64,000 nt of DNA from Streptomyces lateritius (GCF_014649715.1 NZ_BMTO01000010.1:245688-309687); one strand, 5' to 3'. Counted from the stretch's first letter, positions 48,704-57,339 are shown. Notes: generated from the letters alone by a model not told the origin. Program-made: numbers and translations.

Positions 48704-48785
48704 GGCCAAAAGTATGACCGGTGAACGGCGGCGCCCCGCCCGCACGGCTCTTGGCCCCACGCCTCTCCTGCCCGACACTGAGCCG

Positions 48786-49217
48786 ATGACGCAGCGCGTG
48801 GATCTCGCGACCGTGATGGACCGGATGGCCATCGACGACCTCGTCACCGGGTACGCGGTGGCCGTGGACGACTCCGACTGGGCGGCCTACCGCGCGCTCT
48901 TCACCGACGACGGCAGGGCCGACTACAGCGGCTCCGGCGGCACCGAGGGACCGGCGGCGGAGGCCGCCGACTGGCTGGCGGAGACGATGCGGCTCTTCCC
49001 CGTACGCCAGCACCTCATCGTCAACCGGCGTGTGACCCTCCACGGCGGGTACCCGGGCGACAGCGCCGAGGTGCACGCCGACTACGTCAACCCGATGCGG
49101 TTCGAGTCGGGCGAGGACTTCGTCTGCGGCGGGCGGTACAGCTTCGCCGCGGTGCGGACCGACGCCGGCTGGCGGCTCCGGTCCGTCGTCGTACGGGAGA
49201 AATGGCGCCGCTCGTAG
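48786..49217 (+). CDS. SnoaL/NTF2-like family protein
   Basis: 143 aa, SnoaL_4-type fold: MDRMAIDDLVTGYAVAVDDSDWAAYRALFTDDGRADYSGSGG, VRQHLIVNRRVTLHGGYPGDSAEVHADYVNPM and GGRYSFAAVRTDAGWRLRSVVVREKW. The D-D..Y pocket pattern fits small-ligand isomerases/dehydratases of this fold, but function cannot be assigned. ATG 48786. The next gene (lnt) starts 41 bp after the stop. Confidence 0.87.
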   Translation: MTQRVDLATVMDRMAIDDLVTGYAVAVDDSDWAAYRALFTDDGRADYSGSGGTEGPAAEAADWLAETMRLFPVRQHLIVNRRVTLHGGYPGDSAEVHADYVNPMRFESGEDFVCGGRYSFAAVRTDAGWRLRSVVVREKWRRS

Positions 49218-49258
49218 CCGGCCGCGCGCACACTGGAGGCGACACCTGGAGGCGCGGA

Positions 49259-50986
49259 ATGCGGTTTCCGTTCGGCCGACGCGGCAGGGCCACGGACGCG
49301 GCCGCCGGCACGGACGGCGGTACGCGGGCTCGTACGAGCCCCCGTGCCGGCGACGAGGCCGGCGCTGAGCCGAGCCCTGGCCCCCTGGCCGCCGATGCGG
49401 CCGGTCCCAAGGCCCCGTTCCACCGACCCGCCGTCCGCGCCGCGCTCGCCGTCGCCGCCGGGGCGCTGCCCGCGCTGGCCTTCCCCGCCCCCGCCCTCTG
49501 GTGGTTCGCCTACGTCGCGCTCGTCCCGTGGATGCTGCTGCTCCGCAGCGCCCCGACCGCCCGCCGGGCCGCCCTCGAAGGGTGGCTGGGCGGCCTCGGC
49601 TTCATGCTGGCCGTACACCACTGGCTGATGCCGAGCCTGCACGTCTTCATCCTCGTACTGGCGGGGCTGCTCGGGCTGTTGTGGGTGCCCTGGGGGTGGC
49701 TGGTACGGGCGATGCTCGGCGACGGTCCCTCCGGTGCGCGCGCCGTCGCTGCGCTCCTCGTCGTCCCCTCCGGCTGGCTGCTCGTCGAACTGGCCCGCTC
49801 CTGGGAGGGCTTGGGCGGCCCCTGGGGTCTGGTCGGCGCCAGCCAGTGGCAGGTGCCGCCGGCGATGCGGCTCGCCTCCGTCGGCGGTGTGTGGCTGGTG
49901 AGCCTGCTGGTGGTGGCGGTCAACACGGCCCTGACCCTGCTGGTGGTGTCGGCGGCGGCCGTACGGCTCACCGCTCTCGTCGGACTCGTCGTGTGCGCGC
50001 TCACCGTGGGCGTCGTGTGGTGGGGGGTGGGTCCCCCGCGTGAGCAGGGGACGGCTCGGATCGCGGTCGTCCAGCCCGGTGTGTTCGACGGACCGGGCGG
50101 CGCGGAGCGGAGGTTCGCCCGTGGTGAGCAGCTGACGCGTGGGCTCGCCGGCCAGGACCTGGACCTGGTCGTCTGGGGCGAGAGCAGTGTCGGTTCCGAT
50201 CTGACGGCCCGTCCCGACCTCACCGCCCGGCTGGCCGCCCTCGCGCGCACGGTGGACGCGCCGGTCCTGGTCAATGTGGACGCCCGCCGCTCCGACCGGC
50301 CGGGCATCTTCAAGAGCAGCGTGCTGATCGGGGAGCGGGGTCCGACGGGAGAGCGGTACGACAAGATGCGGCTGGTGCCGTTCGGCGAGTACGTGCCGGC
50401 GCGTACGGTCCTGGGCTGGGTGACGTCGGTGGGCAAGGCGGCGAGCGAGGACCGGCGGCGGGGTACGCAGCCGGTGGTGATGAACCTGCCGCCGATCGAG
50501 GAGGGCGTCCCGGAGCTGCGGATCGGGCCGCTGGTCTGCTTCGAGTCGGCGTTTCCGGACATGACCCGGCGGCTCGCCCGCGACGGCGCCGATCTGGTGA
50601 TCGCCCAGTCGGCGACCTCGACCTTCCAGGACAGCTGGGCGCCCGCGCAGCACGCCTCGTTGGGGGCGCTGCGCGCGGCGGAGTCCGGCCGCCCGGTGGT
50701 GCACGCGACGCTGACCGGCGTCAGCGCGGTGTACGGCCCGGACGGCACACGGATCGGGACTCCGCTCGGCACCGATCGGAGTGCGGCGAGCGTCTACGAG
50801 CTGCCGCTCGCCGGAGGGACAACCGGCTATGTCCGGTACGGCGACTGGCCGTTGCACGGAGCCCTGACCGTCCTGGCGGCCCTGTGCGCCGCCGAGGGCA
50901 TGGGGGCGCTCAGGAGGCCTGGGTCAGGGCCTCACGCACCACGCGCTCGCAGAGTTCGTGGGTCGTCAGCGCGTCCCGAGCGCTGA
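49259..50986 (+). CDS. lnt: Apolipoprotein N-acyltransferase
   Basis: 575 aa. A charged N-terminal extension (about 60 residues) precedes six membrane segments and an exported nitrilase-like domain. The catalytic triad is visible: Glu in LVVWGESSVGSD, Lys in YDKMRLVPFGEYVP, Cys in LVCFESAFPDMTRR. It adds the third acyl chain to lipoprotein N-terminal Cys. GGAGG lies 6 bp before ATG 49259. The last 77 bp overlap the convergent Gfo/Idh gene, and the end (RARRVRGSSARPER) is basic. Several lipoproteins in this window are possible substrates. Confidence 0.93.
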   Translation: MRFPFGRRGRATDAAAGTDGGTRARTSPRAGDEAGAEPSPGPLAADAAGPKAPFHRPAVRAALAVAAGALPALAFPAPALWWFAYVALVPWMLLLRSAPTARRAALEGWLGGLGFMLAVHHWLMPSLHVFILVLAGLLGLLWVPWGWLVRAMLGDGPSGARAVAALLVVPSGWLLVELARSWEGLGGPWGLVGASQWQVPPAMRLASVGGVWLVSLLVVAVNTALTLLVVSAAAVRLTALVGLVVCALTVGVVWWGVGPPREQGTARIAVVQPGVFDGPGGAERRFARGEQLTRGLAGQDLDLVVWGESSVGSDLTARPDLTARLAALARTVDAPVLVNVDARRSDRPGIFKSSVLIGERGPTGERYDKMRLVPFGEYVPARTVLGWVTSVGKAASEDRRRGTQPVVMNLPPIEEGVPELRIGPLVCFESAFPDMTRRLARDGADLVIAQSATSTFQDSWAPAQHASLGALRAAESGRPVVHATLTGVSAVYGPDGTRIGTPLGTDRSAASVYELPLAGGTTGYVRYGDWPLHGALTVLAALCAAEGMGALRRPGSGPHAPRARRVRGSSARPER

Positions 50987-51815
50987 GCCGCCGGCCGGCC
51001 CGTACGGCGTCGAGGAAGGCGAGGACCGCCTGCTCGATGCCGCGCTGGCGGGCGACCGGCACCCAGTCCCCACGCCGCCGGACGGTCGGCTGTCCCTTGT
51101 GGTCCACGACGTCCGCGAGGTTGAGGACCTGGCGCTTGGTGTCCCGGCCGGAGACCTCCAGGATCTCCTCGGTGGAGCCGTTCATCCGGTTCATCATGCC
51201 GATGGCGGTGAAACCGTCGCCGGAGAGCTGGAGTACCACGTGGTGCATGAGACCGTCGCGGATCCGCGCCCGTACGTCCGTGTGCTCGACCTCTCCCGGC
51301 AGCAGGAAGCGCAGGGTGTCCACGACGTGGATGAAGTCGTCGAGGACGAGGGTGCGCGGGTCCTCGGGGAGGCCGATCCGGTTCTTCTGCATGAGGATCA
51401 GGTCGCGCGGGTGCTCCAGGCACTGCGCGTACCCCGGTGCCAGGCGGCGGTTGAAACCGACGGCGAGGCTCACCCCGCGCTCCTCCGCGAGCGCCACGAG
51501 CCGCTCGGACTCGGCGTATTCGTAGGCGAGCGGCTTGTCGACATACGTCGCCACGCCGGCTTCGAGGAGCCGGGCGACGATCTCGGCGTGAGCGGCGGTC
51601 GGAGCGTGCACGAAGGCGGCGTCGAGGCCGGCGGAGAGCAGCGAGTCGAGGTCGCCGTGGCGCCGCGCGGCCGGCACGTGGTGGGTCTCGGCGATCCGGT
51701 CGAGAGTGGTCCGCGTGCGCGTCTGCAGATGGAGTTCGACGCCGGGAAGGGCGGTGAGGACGGGGAGATAGGCCTTCCGCGCGATGTCGCCGAGTCCGAT
51801 ACAGCCAACCTTCAC
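50910..51815 (-). CDS. Gfo/Idh/MocA-family oxidoreductase
   Basis: 301 aa. N-terminal NAD(P)-binding fold MKVGCIGLGDIARKAYLPVLTALPGVELHL and the EKP-type motif YVDKPLAYEYAES, then LDDFIHVVDTLRFLLPGEVEHTDVRA. The C-terminal domain binds substrate, probably a sugar or inositol-like polyol. GTG 51815 has AAGGAG upstream. It lies 38 bp after the FAD monooxygenase gene on the same strand, so both are probably one operon under the TetR-type regulator. Overlaps the lnt 3' end by 77 bp. Confidence 0.9.
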   Translation of the reverse strand: MKVGCIGLGDIARKAYLPVLTALPGVELHLQTRTRTTLDRIAETHHVPAARRHGDLDSLLSAGLDAAFVHAPTAAHAEIVARLLEAGVATYVDKPLAYEYAESERLVALAEERGVSLAVGFNRRLAPGYAQCLEHPRDLILMQKNRIGLPEDPRTLVLDDFIHVVDTLRFLLPGEVEHTDVRARIRDGLMHHVVLQLSGDGFTAIGMMNRMNGSTEEILEVSGRDTKRQVLNLADVVDHKGQPTVRRRGDWVPVARQRGIEQAVLAFLDAVRAGRRLSARDALTTHELCERVVREALTQAS

Positions 51816-51853
51816 GGGGTCTCCTTCGCTCTACGTCCGCCCTGCTCGGCTGG

Positions 51854-53041
51854 TCAGCTTACGCGGGGCCGTTCGGCGGCCGTCGGGGGCCGCCAGTCGG
51901 CGATGCCGTCGAAACCGCGCAGCACCAGACCGGGGCCGAAGCGGGAGACGGCGGCGATCAGCCCGTCGCGCAGGGCGACGGCGGGACGGGCGGAGAGGAG
52001 CGTGAGCCGGCCGACGCGGGCCGCCTTGCGGACGATCGCCGTGGTGCGCGGGAGCCGGTCGGCGGTGTACGCGGCGAGGGCGCGGCTCGGCAGCGGTTCG
52101 CGCCCCGCGTGGTGGGCGAGGACGACGGCGTCCTCGATGGCCTGATTGCCGCCCTGGCCGAGGGTGGGCTGCATGGCGTGGACGGCGTCGCCGAGCAGGG
52201 CGACCCGGCCGCGGTGGAAGGCGGGCAGCGGTTCCGGCATGTGGTGGACGTCGTGGCGCAGGACGCCGGCCGGGTCGGTGGCGGCGAGGATGTCGGGGAC
52301 CGGGTGGTGCCAGTCGCCGAAGAGGCGCAGGAGTTCGGCCTTCTCGTCGTCGGGCGCGTGGGCACCGGCGGGGGCGGCGGCCATCGCGTAGGCGTAGATC
52401 CTGCCGTCCTTGAGCGGCTGGGTGCCCCAGAGGCGGCCGGCTCCCCACGTCTCGTGCGGGGCGAAGGGCCGGTCGGGGGAGGGGACGACGACGCGCCAGG
52501 TGGTGAAGCCGGAGTAGCGCGGCCCCGGGTGGTGGGGGAACAGGGCGCGGCGGACCGTCGAGTGGATGCCGTCCGCGCCCAGGACGAGTGCGGCCTCGAT
52601 CTGCCCGTCGGGGGTGGCGACGACGGCGGGCCGTCGGTCGTCGCCGGGGTCGGCGAGGGAGGCGGTCAGGCCGGTCCGTACGACTCCGGCGGGGAGGGCG
52701 GAGATGAGCAGGTCGACGAGGGTGGCGCGGTGCAGCAGCACGAGCGGTCCGCCGAAGCGGGCCGCGGCGGCCTTGGCGCTGGTACGGGCGAGCCAGCGGC
52801 CGTCGGGGGCGCGCATACCGCCGTCCCCCTGCCAGGCGGACAGTTCGCGGACGCGGTCACCGAGACCGATGACGTCGAGGGCGCGCTGGGAGTTGGGGGC
52901 GAGGCCGATGCCGGCTCCGACGGGGGTGAGGGCGGCGGCGCGCTCCAGAACGGTCACGTCCCAGCCCTGCTGGTGTAGGGCGACGGCGGCGGTGAGCCCG
53001 CCGATTCCGGCTCCGACGACGACGGCACGGTGCTGGTCCAT
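51854..53041 (-). CDS. FAD-dependent monooxygenase (aromatic hydroxylase type)
   Basis: 395 aa. FAD motif 1 AVVVGAGIGGLTAAVALHQQGWDVTVLERA (residues 5-34), DG motif LVLGADGIHSTVRRAL, and GD motif GRVALLGDAVHAMQPTLGQGGNQAIEDAVVLA. Resembles salicylate hydroxylase/zeaxanthin-epoxidase-like flavoproteins. The C-terminal 40 residues are a non-motif tail. Divergent from a TetR regulator with two ACTAC/GTAGT palindromes between them, so substrate-induced expression is likely; the substrate is not known. Confidence 0.92.
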   Translation of the reverse strand: MDQHRAVVVGAGIGGLTAAVALHQQGWDVTVLERAAALTPVGAGIGLAPNSQRALDVIGLGDRVRELSAWQGDGGMRAPDGRWLARTSAKAAAARFGGPLVLLHRATLVDLLISALPAGVVRTGLTASLADPGDDRRPAVVATPDGQIEAALVLGADGIHSTVRRALFPHHPGPRYSGFTTWRVVVPSPDRPFAPHETWGAGRLWGTQPLKDGRIYAYAMAAAPAGAHAPDDEKAELLRLFGDWHHPVPDILAATDPAGVLRHDVHHMPEPLPAFHRGRVALLGDAVHAMQPTLGQGGNQAIEDAVVLAHHAGREPLPSRALAAYTADRLPRTTAIVRKAARVGRLTLLSARPAVALRDGLIAAVSRFGPGLVLRGFDGIADWRPPTAAERPRVS

Positions 53042-53057
53042 GACTGCTCCCTCGGCG

Positions 53058-53099
53058 ACTACATCTGTAGTGACACAGCGACAGTACTACAGGCGTAGT
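53058..53099. promoter_or_regulatory. Tandem TetR operators
   Basis: ACTACA-TC-TGTAGT (53058-53071, perfect) and ACTAC-AGGC-GTAGT (53086-53099), centres 28 bp apart, in the 82-bp divergent gap. TAGGTT (53111-53116) could be the regulator's -10 box, eight bases before its ATG. Confidence 0.75.
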
Positions 53100-53123
53100 C
53101 GGCTGGGTAGTAGGTTGTCCTCC

Positions 53124-53753
53124 ATGACCGCACGCACCCCTGAACCGGCCTCCTCCGGCGCGGCCACCCCGGCCACCCCGACCGCCTCCCGGGCCGAGCG
53201 GATCGGCGACGCCGCGCTCGACCTCCTCGTCGAACGCGGGATGCGCGGCCTCACGCACCGGGCTGTCGACGAGCGGGCGGGACTGCCGCAGGGGTCGACC
53301 TCCAACCACGCCCGCACCCGCCAGGCACTGCTCGAGACGGCGGTCCGGCGCCAGGTCGAGCTGGAGTCCCGAGTCCTCACCCCGCACGAGATGCCGGGCC
53401 CCGGCAGCGACGCCGGGGCCCTGGTGGACGCCCTCGCCCTGGCCCTGTACCGCTACCTCACCGACCACCGGGCGCTGCTCGTCTCGCGCTACGAACTCGC
53501 CCTCGAAGCCACCCGCCGCCCCGAACTGCGCACCTTCTTCGACGCGGCGGGTTCGGCGTTCCACGGCCCTCTGATCGCGATGATGACGAACGCGGGCTCC
53601 CCTGCCCCCGAGCGCCACGCCCTCTCCCTGATCGCCTGGAGCGAGGGCCTGATGTTCTCCTGCGTGGCGGGCTCGTTCCACTCCTCCGTGCCAAGTCTCA
53701 CCGAACTGCGCACGGGCTTCGCGGAGTTGCTGCGCGGCATGCTCGGCACATGA
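53124..53753 (+). CDS. TetR-family transcriptional regulator
   Basis: 209 aa. HTH: RAERIGDAALDLLVERGMRGLTHRAVDERAGLPQGSTSNHARTRQALLETAVRRQVEL. The ligand domain (about 75-205) includes ALALYRYLTDHRALLVSRYELALEATRRPELRTFFDAAG and SLIAWSEGLMFSCVAGSFH. Leaderless-looking start. The usual TetR logic applies: it represses the divergent monooxygenase/Gfo-Idh operon and itself until a small molecule binds. Confidence 0.93.
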   Translation: MTARTPEPASSGAATPATPTASRAERIGDAALDLLVERGMRGLTHRAVDERAGLPQGSTSNHARTRQALLETAVRRQVELESRVLTPHEMPGPGSDAGALVDALALALYRYLTDHRALLVSRYELALEATRRPELRTFFDAAGSAFHGPLIAMMTNAGSPAPERHALSLIAWSEGLMFSCVAGSFHSSVPSLTELRTGFAELLRGMLGT

Positions 53754-53871
53754 ACGCCGGCTGTCACCCTGATCTCGGGCATCACCCGTGTGGGGCATTC
53801 CCCGTCGGTAGGGGCGCGAAGATCACCGACGGAGCAGCAGAGTTGCGCGGGTGCATGGAACGAGAACCACA

Positions 53872-54318
53872 GTGAAGATCCTGGTCGGGGTGGCGGTTGC
53901 CACGCTCTCCGGCTGCGTGTCGGTGGAGACGGCGCCTCCGGCAGCCCCCACGTATCCCAACGAGGTCAGCCGGCCCATCCAGGACGTGGCACCGCAGATC
54001 GTCGAGGGCCCGGCCCGTGAGGCGCTCGAAGCGGCGCTCCCCGCGCCCCCTCCCCCGTCGCCCCGCGTCACGACGGAGCAGGAGAAGCGGGATCAGGAAC
54101 AGAAGCGGCAGAGCGGCAAGGGGAAGGCGAGGGGCAAGGACAAGGACACCGCGCGGACGGCCGAGGAGCGGCCGTCGTCCGTTCCGCACGGACACCGGCG
54201 CGGTCCGGGAGCCAAGCCGCCCGCGTGGGCCGACGTCTGCGACCTGGGCGAGCGGTACGGAGGGTGGGGTCGCGACAGCGACCAGGCGAAGATCTGCCGG
54301 GACGCGTACAAGAAATGA
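53872..54318 (+). CDS. Small putative lipoprotein with charged low-complexity region
   Basis: 148 aa from GTG 53872. A short signal sequence ends in the lipobox ATLSGC (Cys15). Then follow a Pro-rich segment, a strongly charged middle (QEKRDQEQKRQSGKGKARGKDKD) and a C-terminal motif WADVCDLGERYGGWGRDSDQAKICRDAYKK with two Cys. That last motif recurs, as I recall, in small exported streptomycete proteins, but I do not know its function. GTG 53851 would spoil the signal peptide. A hairpin follows directly. Confidence 0.65.
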   Translation: MKILVGVAVATLSGCVSVETAPPAAPTYPNEVSRPIQDVAPQIVEGPAREALEAALPAPPPPSPRVTTEQEKRDQEQKRQSGKGKARGKDKDTARTAEERPSSVPHGHRRGPGAKPPAWADVCDLGERYGGWGRDSDQAKICRDAYKK

Positions 54319-54323
54319 GCCCC

Positions 54324-54344
54324 GCCGGGACGCCCCCGTCCGGC
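54324..54344. terminator. Hairpin between convergent genes
   Basis: GCCGGGACG (54324-54332) pairs with CGTCCGGC (54337-54344) with one bulged G and a CCCC loop; serves the lipoprotein gene and the TPR-like gene. Confidence 0.55.
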
Positions 54345-54357
54345 CGCGGTGCCGGTG

Positions 54358-54831
54358 TCACCGCGCCCGGAGCCGTACCTCCAGGCGCTCGATGGCGGCG
54401 CGCACCCCGTTGCCGTACCCGTCGTCCTCCAGCACGTCCGACGCGGCGCGGGCGCGGTCAAGATGGGTCCGCGCCGCGTCGGGCCGCTGCAGTTTCACGT
54501 AGTCGGCGGCGAGGTTGAGATGCAGCGAGGGGTAGAGGGCACGCAGCGCCACCGCCGAGCCGTGCGCGGCGAGCCGGTCCTCGTCCACCCCCTCGGCCGC
54601 CAGCAGGGCCCGCAGATCCCAGGCCAGCTCGGCGTCCGGGTCGTCCTGCACGTCGGCCATGCAGTGCGCGAGCGTGCAGCGGTGCAGAGGGTCTCCGTCC
54701 GGGCCGATCTGCTCCCACAGCTCCCCGAAGCGGTTGCGCGCCTCTTCGCGGTCCCCTCCGTGGAGGAGCATCATCGCCTGCCCGATCCGGGTCATGACGC
54801 CGTCGTCCGACACCTGCTGCTGCTCGGTCAC
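54358..54831 (-). CDS. Tetratricopeptide-like hypothetical protein
   Basis: 157 aa from GTG 54831 (GGAGG 6 bp upstream; a longer frame lacks a ribosome site). Helix-pair pattern: TRIGQAMMLLHGGDREEARNRFGELWEQIG, PLHRCTLAHCMADVQDDPDAELAWDLRALLAAEG, LHLNLAADYVKLQRPDAARTHLDRARAASDVL. These resemble TPR repeats used for protein contacts. No partner is evident. Downstream of ung on the same strand with a gap of about 105 bp. Confidence 0.7.
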   Translation of the reverse strand: MTEQQQVSDDGVMTRIGQAMMLLHGGDREEARNRFGELWEQIGPDGDPLHRCTLAHCMADVQDDPDAELAWDLRALLAAEGVDEDRLAAHGSAVALRALYPSLHLNLAADYVKLQRPDAARTHLDRARAASDVLEDDGYGNGVRAAIERLEVRLRAR

Positions 54832-54936
54832 TGCGGCCTCCACGCACTCTGTCGTCCAGAGAGCCGACGCTAGCCGCAGCGACCTCCGATCCGGCACAGG
54901 CTCGGGCGGCGCCCCGCTCCTGTCAGCCGGGCGGGC

Positions 54937-55620
54937 TCAGCCCAGGTTCGGGATGCGCCAGTCGATCGGCTCGTGGCCCTGGGCCGCGATCGCCGTGTCG
55001 ATCTGCGTGAAGGGGCGGGATCCGAAGAACTTCTTCGCCGACAGCGGCGAGGGGTGCGCGCCCTTCACCACGACGTGCCGCTCCTCGTCGATCAGCGGCA
55101 GCTTCTTCTGCGCGTAGTTCCCCCACAGCACGAAGACCGCGGGGTCGGGCCGCGAGGCCACCGCGCTGATCACGGCGTCCGTGAACTTCTCCCAGCCCTT
55201 GCCCTTGTGGGAGTTGGCCTCGCCGGCGCGGACGGTGAGGACCGCGTTGAGCAGCAGGACGCCCTGCTCGGCCCACGGCATGAGATAGCCGTTGTCCGGC
55301 ACCGGGTGCCCGAGCTCCTCCTGCATCTCCTTGTAGATGTTGCGGAGGGAGGGCGGGGTCTTGACGCCCGGCCGCACGGAGAAGCAGAGGCCGTGCCCCT
55401 GGCCCTCTCCGTGGTACGGGTCCTGGCCGAGGACCAGGACCTTCACCCTGTCGTAGGGCGTCGCCGCGAGGGCGGCGAAGACCTCCTCACGCGGCGGGTA
55501 CACCGGCCCCTTGGCCCGCTCCTCCTCGACGAACTCGGTGAGCTGCTTGAAGTACGGCTTCTGCAGCTCGTCGCCGAGGACGCCGCGCCAGGATTCGGGC
55601 AGCATGTCGGTGTCGGTCAC
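54937..55620 (-). CDS. ung: Uracil-DNA glycosylase, family 1
   Basis: 227 aa. Catalytic GQDPYHGEGQGHGLCFSV (about 67-84, Asp general base in QDPYH), LLLNAVLTVRAGEANSH, VFVLWGNYAQKK and the DNA-intercalation loop HPSPLSAKKFFG. Excises uracil from DNA. GTG 55620 is set by GGAGG 8 bp upstream. Together with the mug-type enzyme this window encodes two uracil-excision activities. The 80-bp upstream gap holds a promoter and a wide inverted repeat. Confidence 0.96.
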   Translation of the reverse strand: MTDTDMLPESWRGVLGDELQKPYFKQLTEFVEEERAKGPVYPPREEVFAALAATPYDRVKVLVLGQDPYHGEGQGHGLCFSVRPGVKTPPSLRNIYKEMQEELGHPVPDNGYLMPWAEQGVLLLNAVLTVRAGEANSHKGKGWEKFTDAVISAVASRPDPAVFVLWGNYAQKKLPLIDEERHVVVKGAHPSPLSAKKFFGSRPFTQIDTAIAAQGHEPIDWRIPNLG

Positions 55621-55631
55621 GTCAACAACCT

Positions 55632-55683
55632 CCGGTAGGCCTTCGTTCGTACGATCACAGAACCTACCGGGGGCCACTGACAA
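55632..55683 (-). promoter_or_regulatory. ung promoter and inverted repeat
   Basis: Minus strand: -35 TTGTCA (55683-55678), 18-bp spacer, -10 TGTGAT (55659-55654). CCGGTAGG (55632-55639) and CCTACCGG (55663-55670) form a perfect 8-bp inverted repeat spanning the -10 region and start point, either an operator or a 5' hairpin next to the ribosome site. Confidence 0.6.
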
Positions 55684-55700
55684 CGGAGGAGCCGGTTCTT

Positions 55701-57284
55701 CTACCAGCTGGCCCGGCGGTTGAGCTCCCACATCTGCATGACGGTCTGCGGGTCGAGGGCGCGCTCCGCGCCGCCGATGTCCTCGCTTGCCGCGATGTAG
55801 AGCTTGCCCTGCCACAGGGGGAGCAGCCGGACGTCCTGCACCATGAGTTCCTGGGCCTTCTCGAACTCGTCGGTGGCCGCGCCGCGGTCGCTCTCGCGCC
55901 GGGACTTCGGGAGCAGCTGGTCGGTGATCTCGGGACGCACGTACGGCGTGCCCAGCACGTTCTGCTTGCCGACGAACGGGGCGACGAAGTTCTCGGCGTC
56001 CGGGAAGTCGGGGAACCAGCCTCGGCCGAAGACCGGGTACTCGCCCTTCTGGTAGCCGGCCTGGAAGTCCTTCCACGGCTTGCCGCGCAGGGTGATCTTG
56101 AAGAGCCCCGACGCCTCGAGCTGCCGCTTGAGCTCGGCGAACTCGAGGGCGGTGGCCGAGCCGTACCGGTCGGTGGTGAACCAGAAGGTCAGCTCGACGG
56201 GGTCGGTGATCCCCGCGTCGCGCAGGATCGTGCGGGCCTTGGCGGCGTCCGGCGTGCCGAAGCGGTCGAAGAACTCGGTGGTGTGGCCGGCGATGCCCTT
56301 GGGGACCATCGAGTACAGCGGCTCCGCCGTGCCCTGGTACACCTTGGCGACCAGCGCCTCGCGGTCGACGACCTGGGCGATCGCCTTGCGGACGGCGGAC
56401 TTGGAGACGGAGGAGTCCTCGGCGTTGAAGACGAGGTAGCGGATGTCGGCGCCGGTGGACTCGACGAGCTGGAGTCCCTTGTTCTCCTCCTTGTCCGCCT
56501 GGAGGTCGACGACCTCCTCGGCGGTGAGACCGCGGTAGGTGGCGTCGATCTCCTTCTTCTTCAGCGCGGTGACCATCGCCTCGGACTCCTTGAAGTACCG
56601 AATGGTCACGCCGCCGTTCTTGCGGTCGGCGAACCCCTTGTAAGTGGGGTTCTTCGTCAGCTCGGCCTTCTCGCCCTCGGTGTACTCGTCGAGGACGTAC
56701 GGGCCGGAGCCGACGAGCTTGCCGTCCTCACGGAGCTTGTCCTCCGGGTACTCGGCCGGGTCCACGAGCGACATGGCCGGGGTGGCGAGGACGAACGGGA
56801 AGGTGGCGTCGGGCTTGTTCAGCCGGAAGACGATCGTGCGGTCGCCGACGGTCTCGATCGTGTCGAGGGAGCCCAGCATGCCGTTGGGTCCGCCGTCGAC
56901 GTCGATCTTGCGAATGCGCTCGATGGAGTACTGGACGGCCTTGGCGTCCAGCTTGTGCCCGTTCGAGAATTGCAGGCCCTCGACGAGCCGGCACTCGAAG
57001 ATCCGGCTGGAGGTGTCCTTGAATTTACAGTCGGCGGCGTCCGACTGCGGGGTGGTGCTTCCGGTCGGGAAGCTCACCAGCGTCTGGAAGACATTTCGGA
57101 ACAGCTCCCAGGAATTGTCCCAAGCGGCTGCCGGATCGAGCGTGGTCGGAGAACTCGTCGTGCCGACGACGATTCTCTGCTCCCCAGCGGATTCGGCGTC
57201 CGAAAACACGCCACATCCGGACACCAGGGATATGGACGCAAGGGCTGCAGCGGCCTGCAGACTGGTCCGGTTGAACACGTGCAC
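55701..57284 (-). CDS. ABC transporter solute-binding lipoprotein, family 5 (orphan)
   Basis: 527 aa. Signal peptide with lipobox LVSGC (Cys24). SBP_bac_5 features: RIVVGTTSSPTTLDPAAAWDNSW, YSIERIRKI, DGKLVGSGPYVLDEYTEGEKAELTKNPTYKG, IRYFKESEAMVTALKKKEIDATYRGL and FNAEDSSVSKSAVRKAIAQVVDREALVAKVYQG. Binds oligopeptides or similar solutes outside the membrane. GTG 57284 with GAGGAG upstream. No permease or ATPase genes are adjacent, so it must work with a transporter encoded elsewhere, or as a sensor. Confidence 0.93.
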   Translation of the reverse strand: MHVFNRTSLQAAAALASISLVSGCGVFSDAESAGEQRIVVGTTSSPTTLDPAAAWDNSWELFRNVFQTLVSFPTGSTTPQSDAADCKFKDTSSRIFECRLVEGLQFSNGHKLDAKAVQYSIERIRKIDVDGGPNGMLGSLDTIETVGDRTIVFRLNKPDATFPFVLATPAMSLVDPAEYPEDKLREDGKLVGSGPYVLDEYTEGEKAELTKNPTYKGFADRKNGGVTIRYFKESEAMVTALKKKEIDATYRGLTAEEVVDLQADKEENKGLQLVESTGADIRYLVFNAEDSSVSKSAVRKAIAQVVDREALVAKVYQGTAEPLYSMVPKGIAGHTTEFFDRFGTPDAAKARTILRDAGITDPVELTFWFTTDRYGSATALEFAELKRQLEASGLFKITLRGKPWKDFQAGYQKGEYPVFGRGWFPDFPDAENFVAPFVGKQNVLGTPYVRPEITDQLLPKSRRESDRGAATDEFEKAQELMVQDVRLLPLWQGKLYIAASEDIGGAERALDPQTVMQMWELNRRASW

Positions 57285-57311
57285 GCTCCTCGTTCAGCCA
57301 TGGGTCGGCCG

Positions 57312-57339
57312 ACCATACCGCAGCGCCCCGCCAGGTCAA
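57312..57339 (-). promoter_or_regulatory. Promoter of the solute-binding protein gene
   Basis: Minus strand TTGACC (57339-57334), 16-bp spacer, TATGGT (57317-57312), close to consensus. The -35 box lies in the loop and one arm of the terminator of the preceding gene. Confidence 0.75.
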
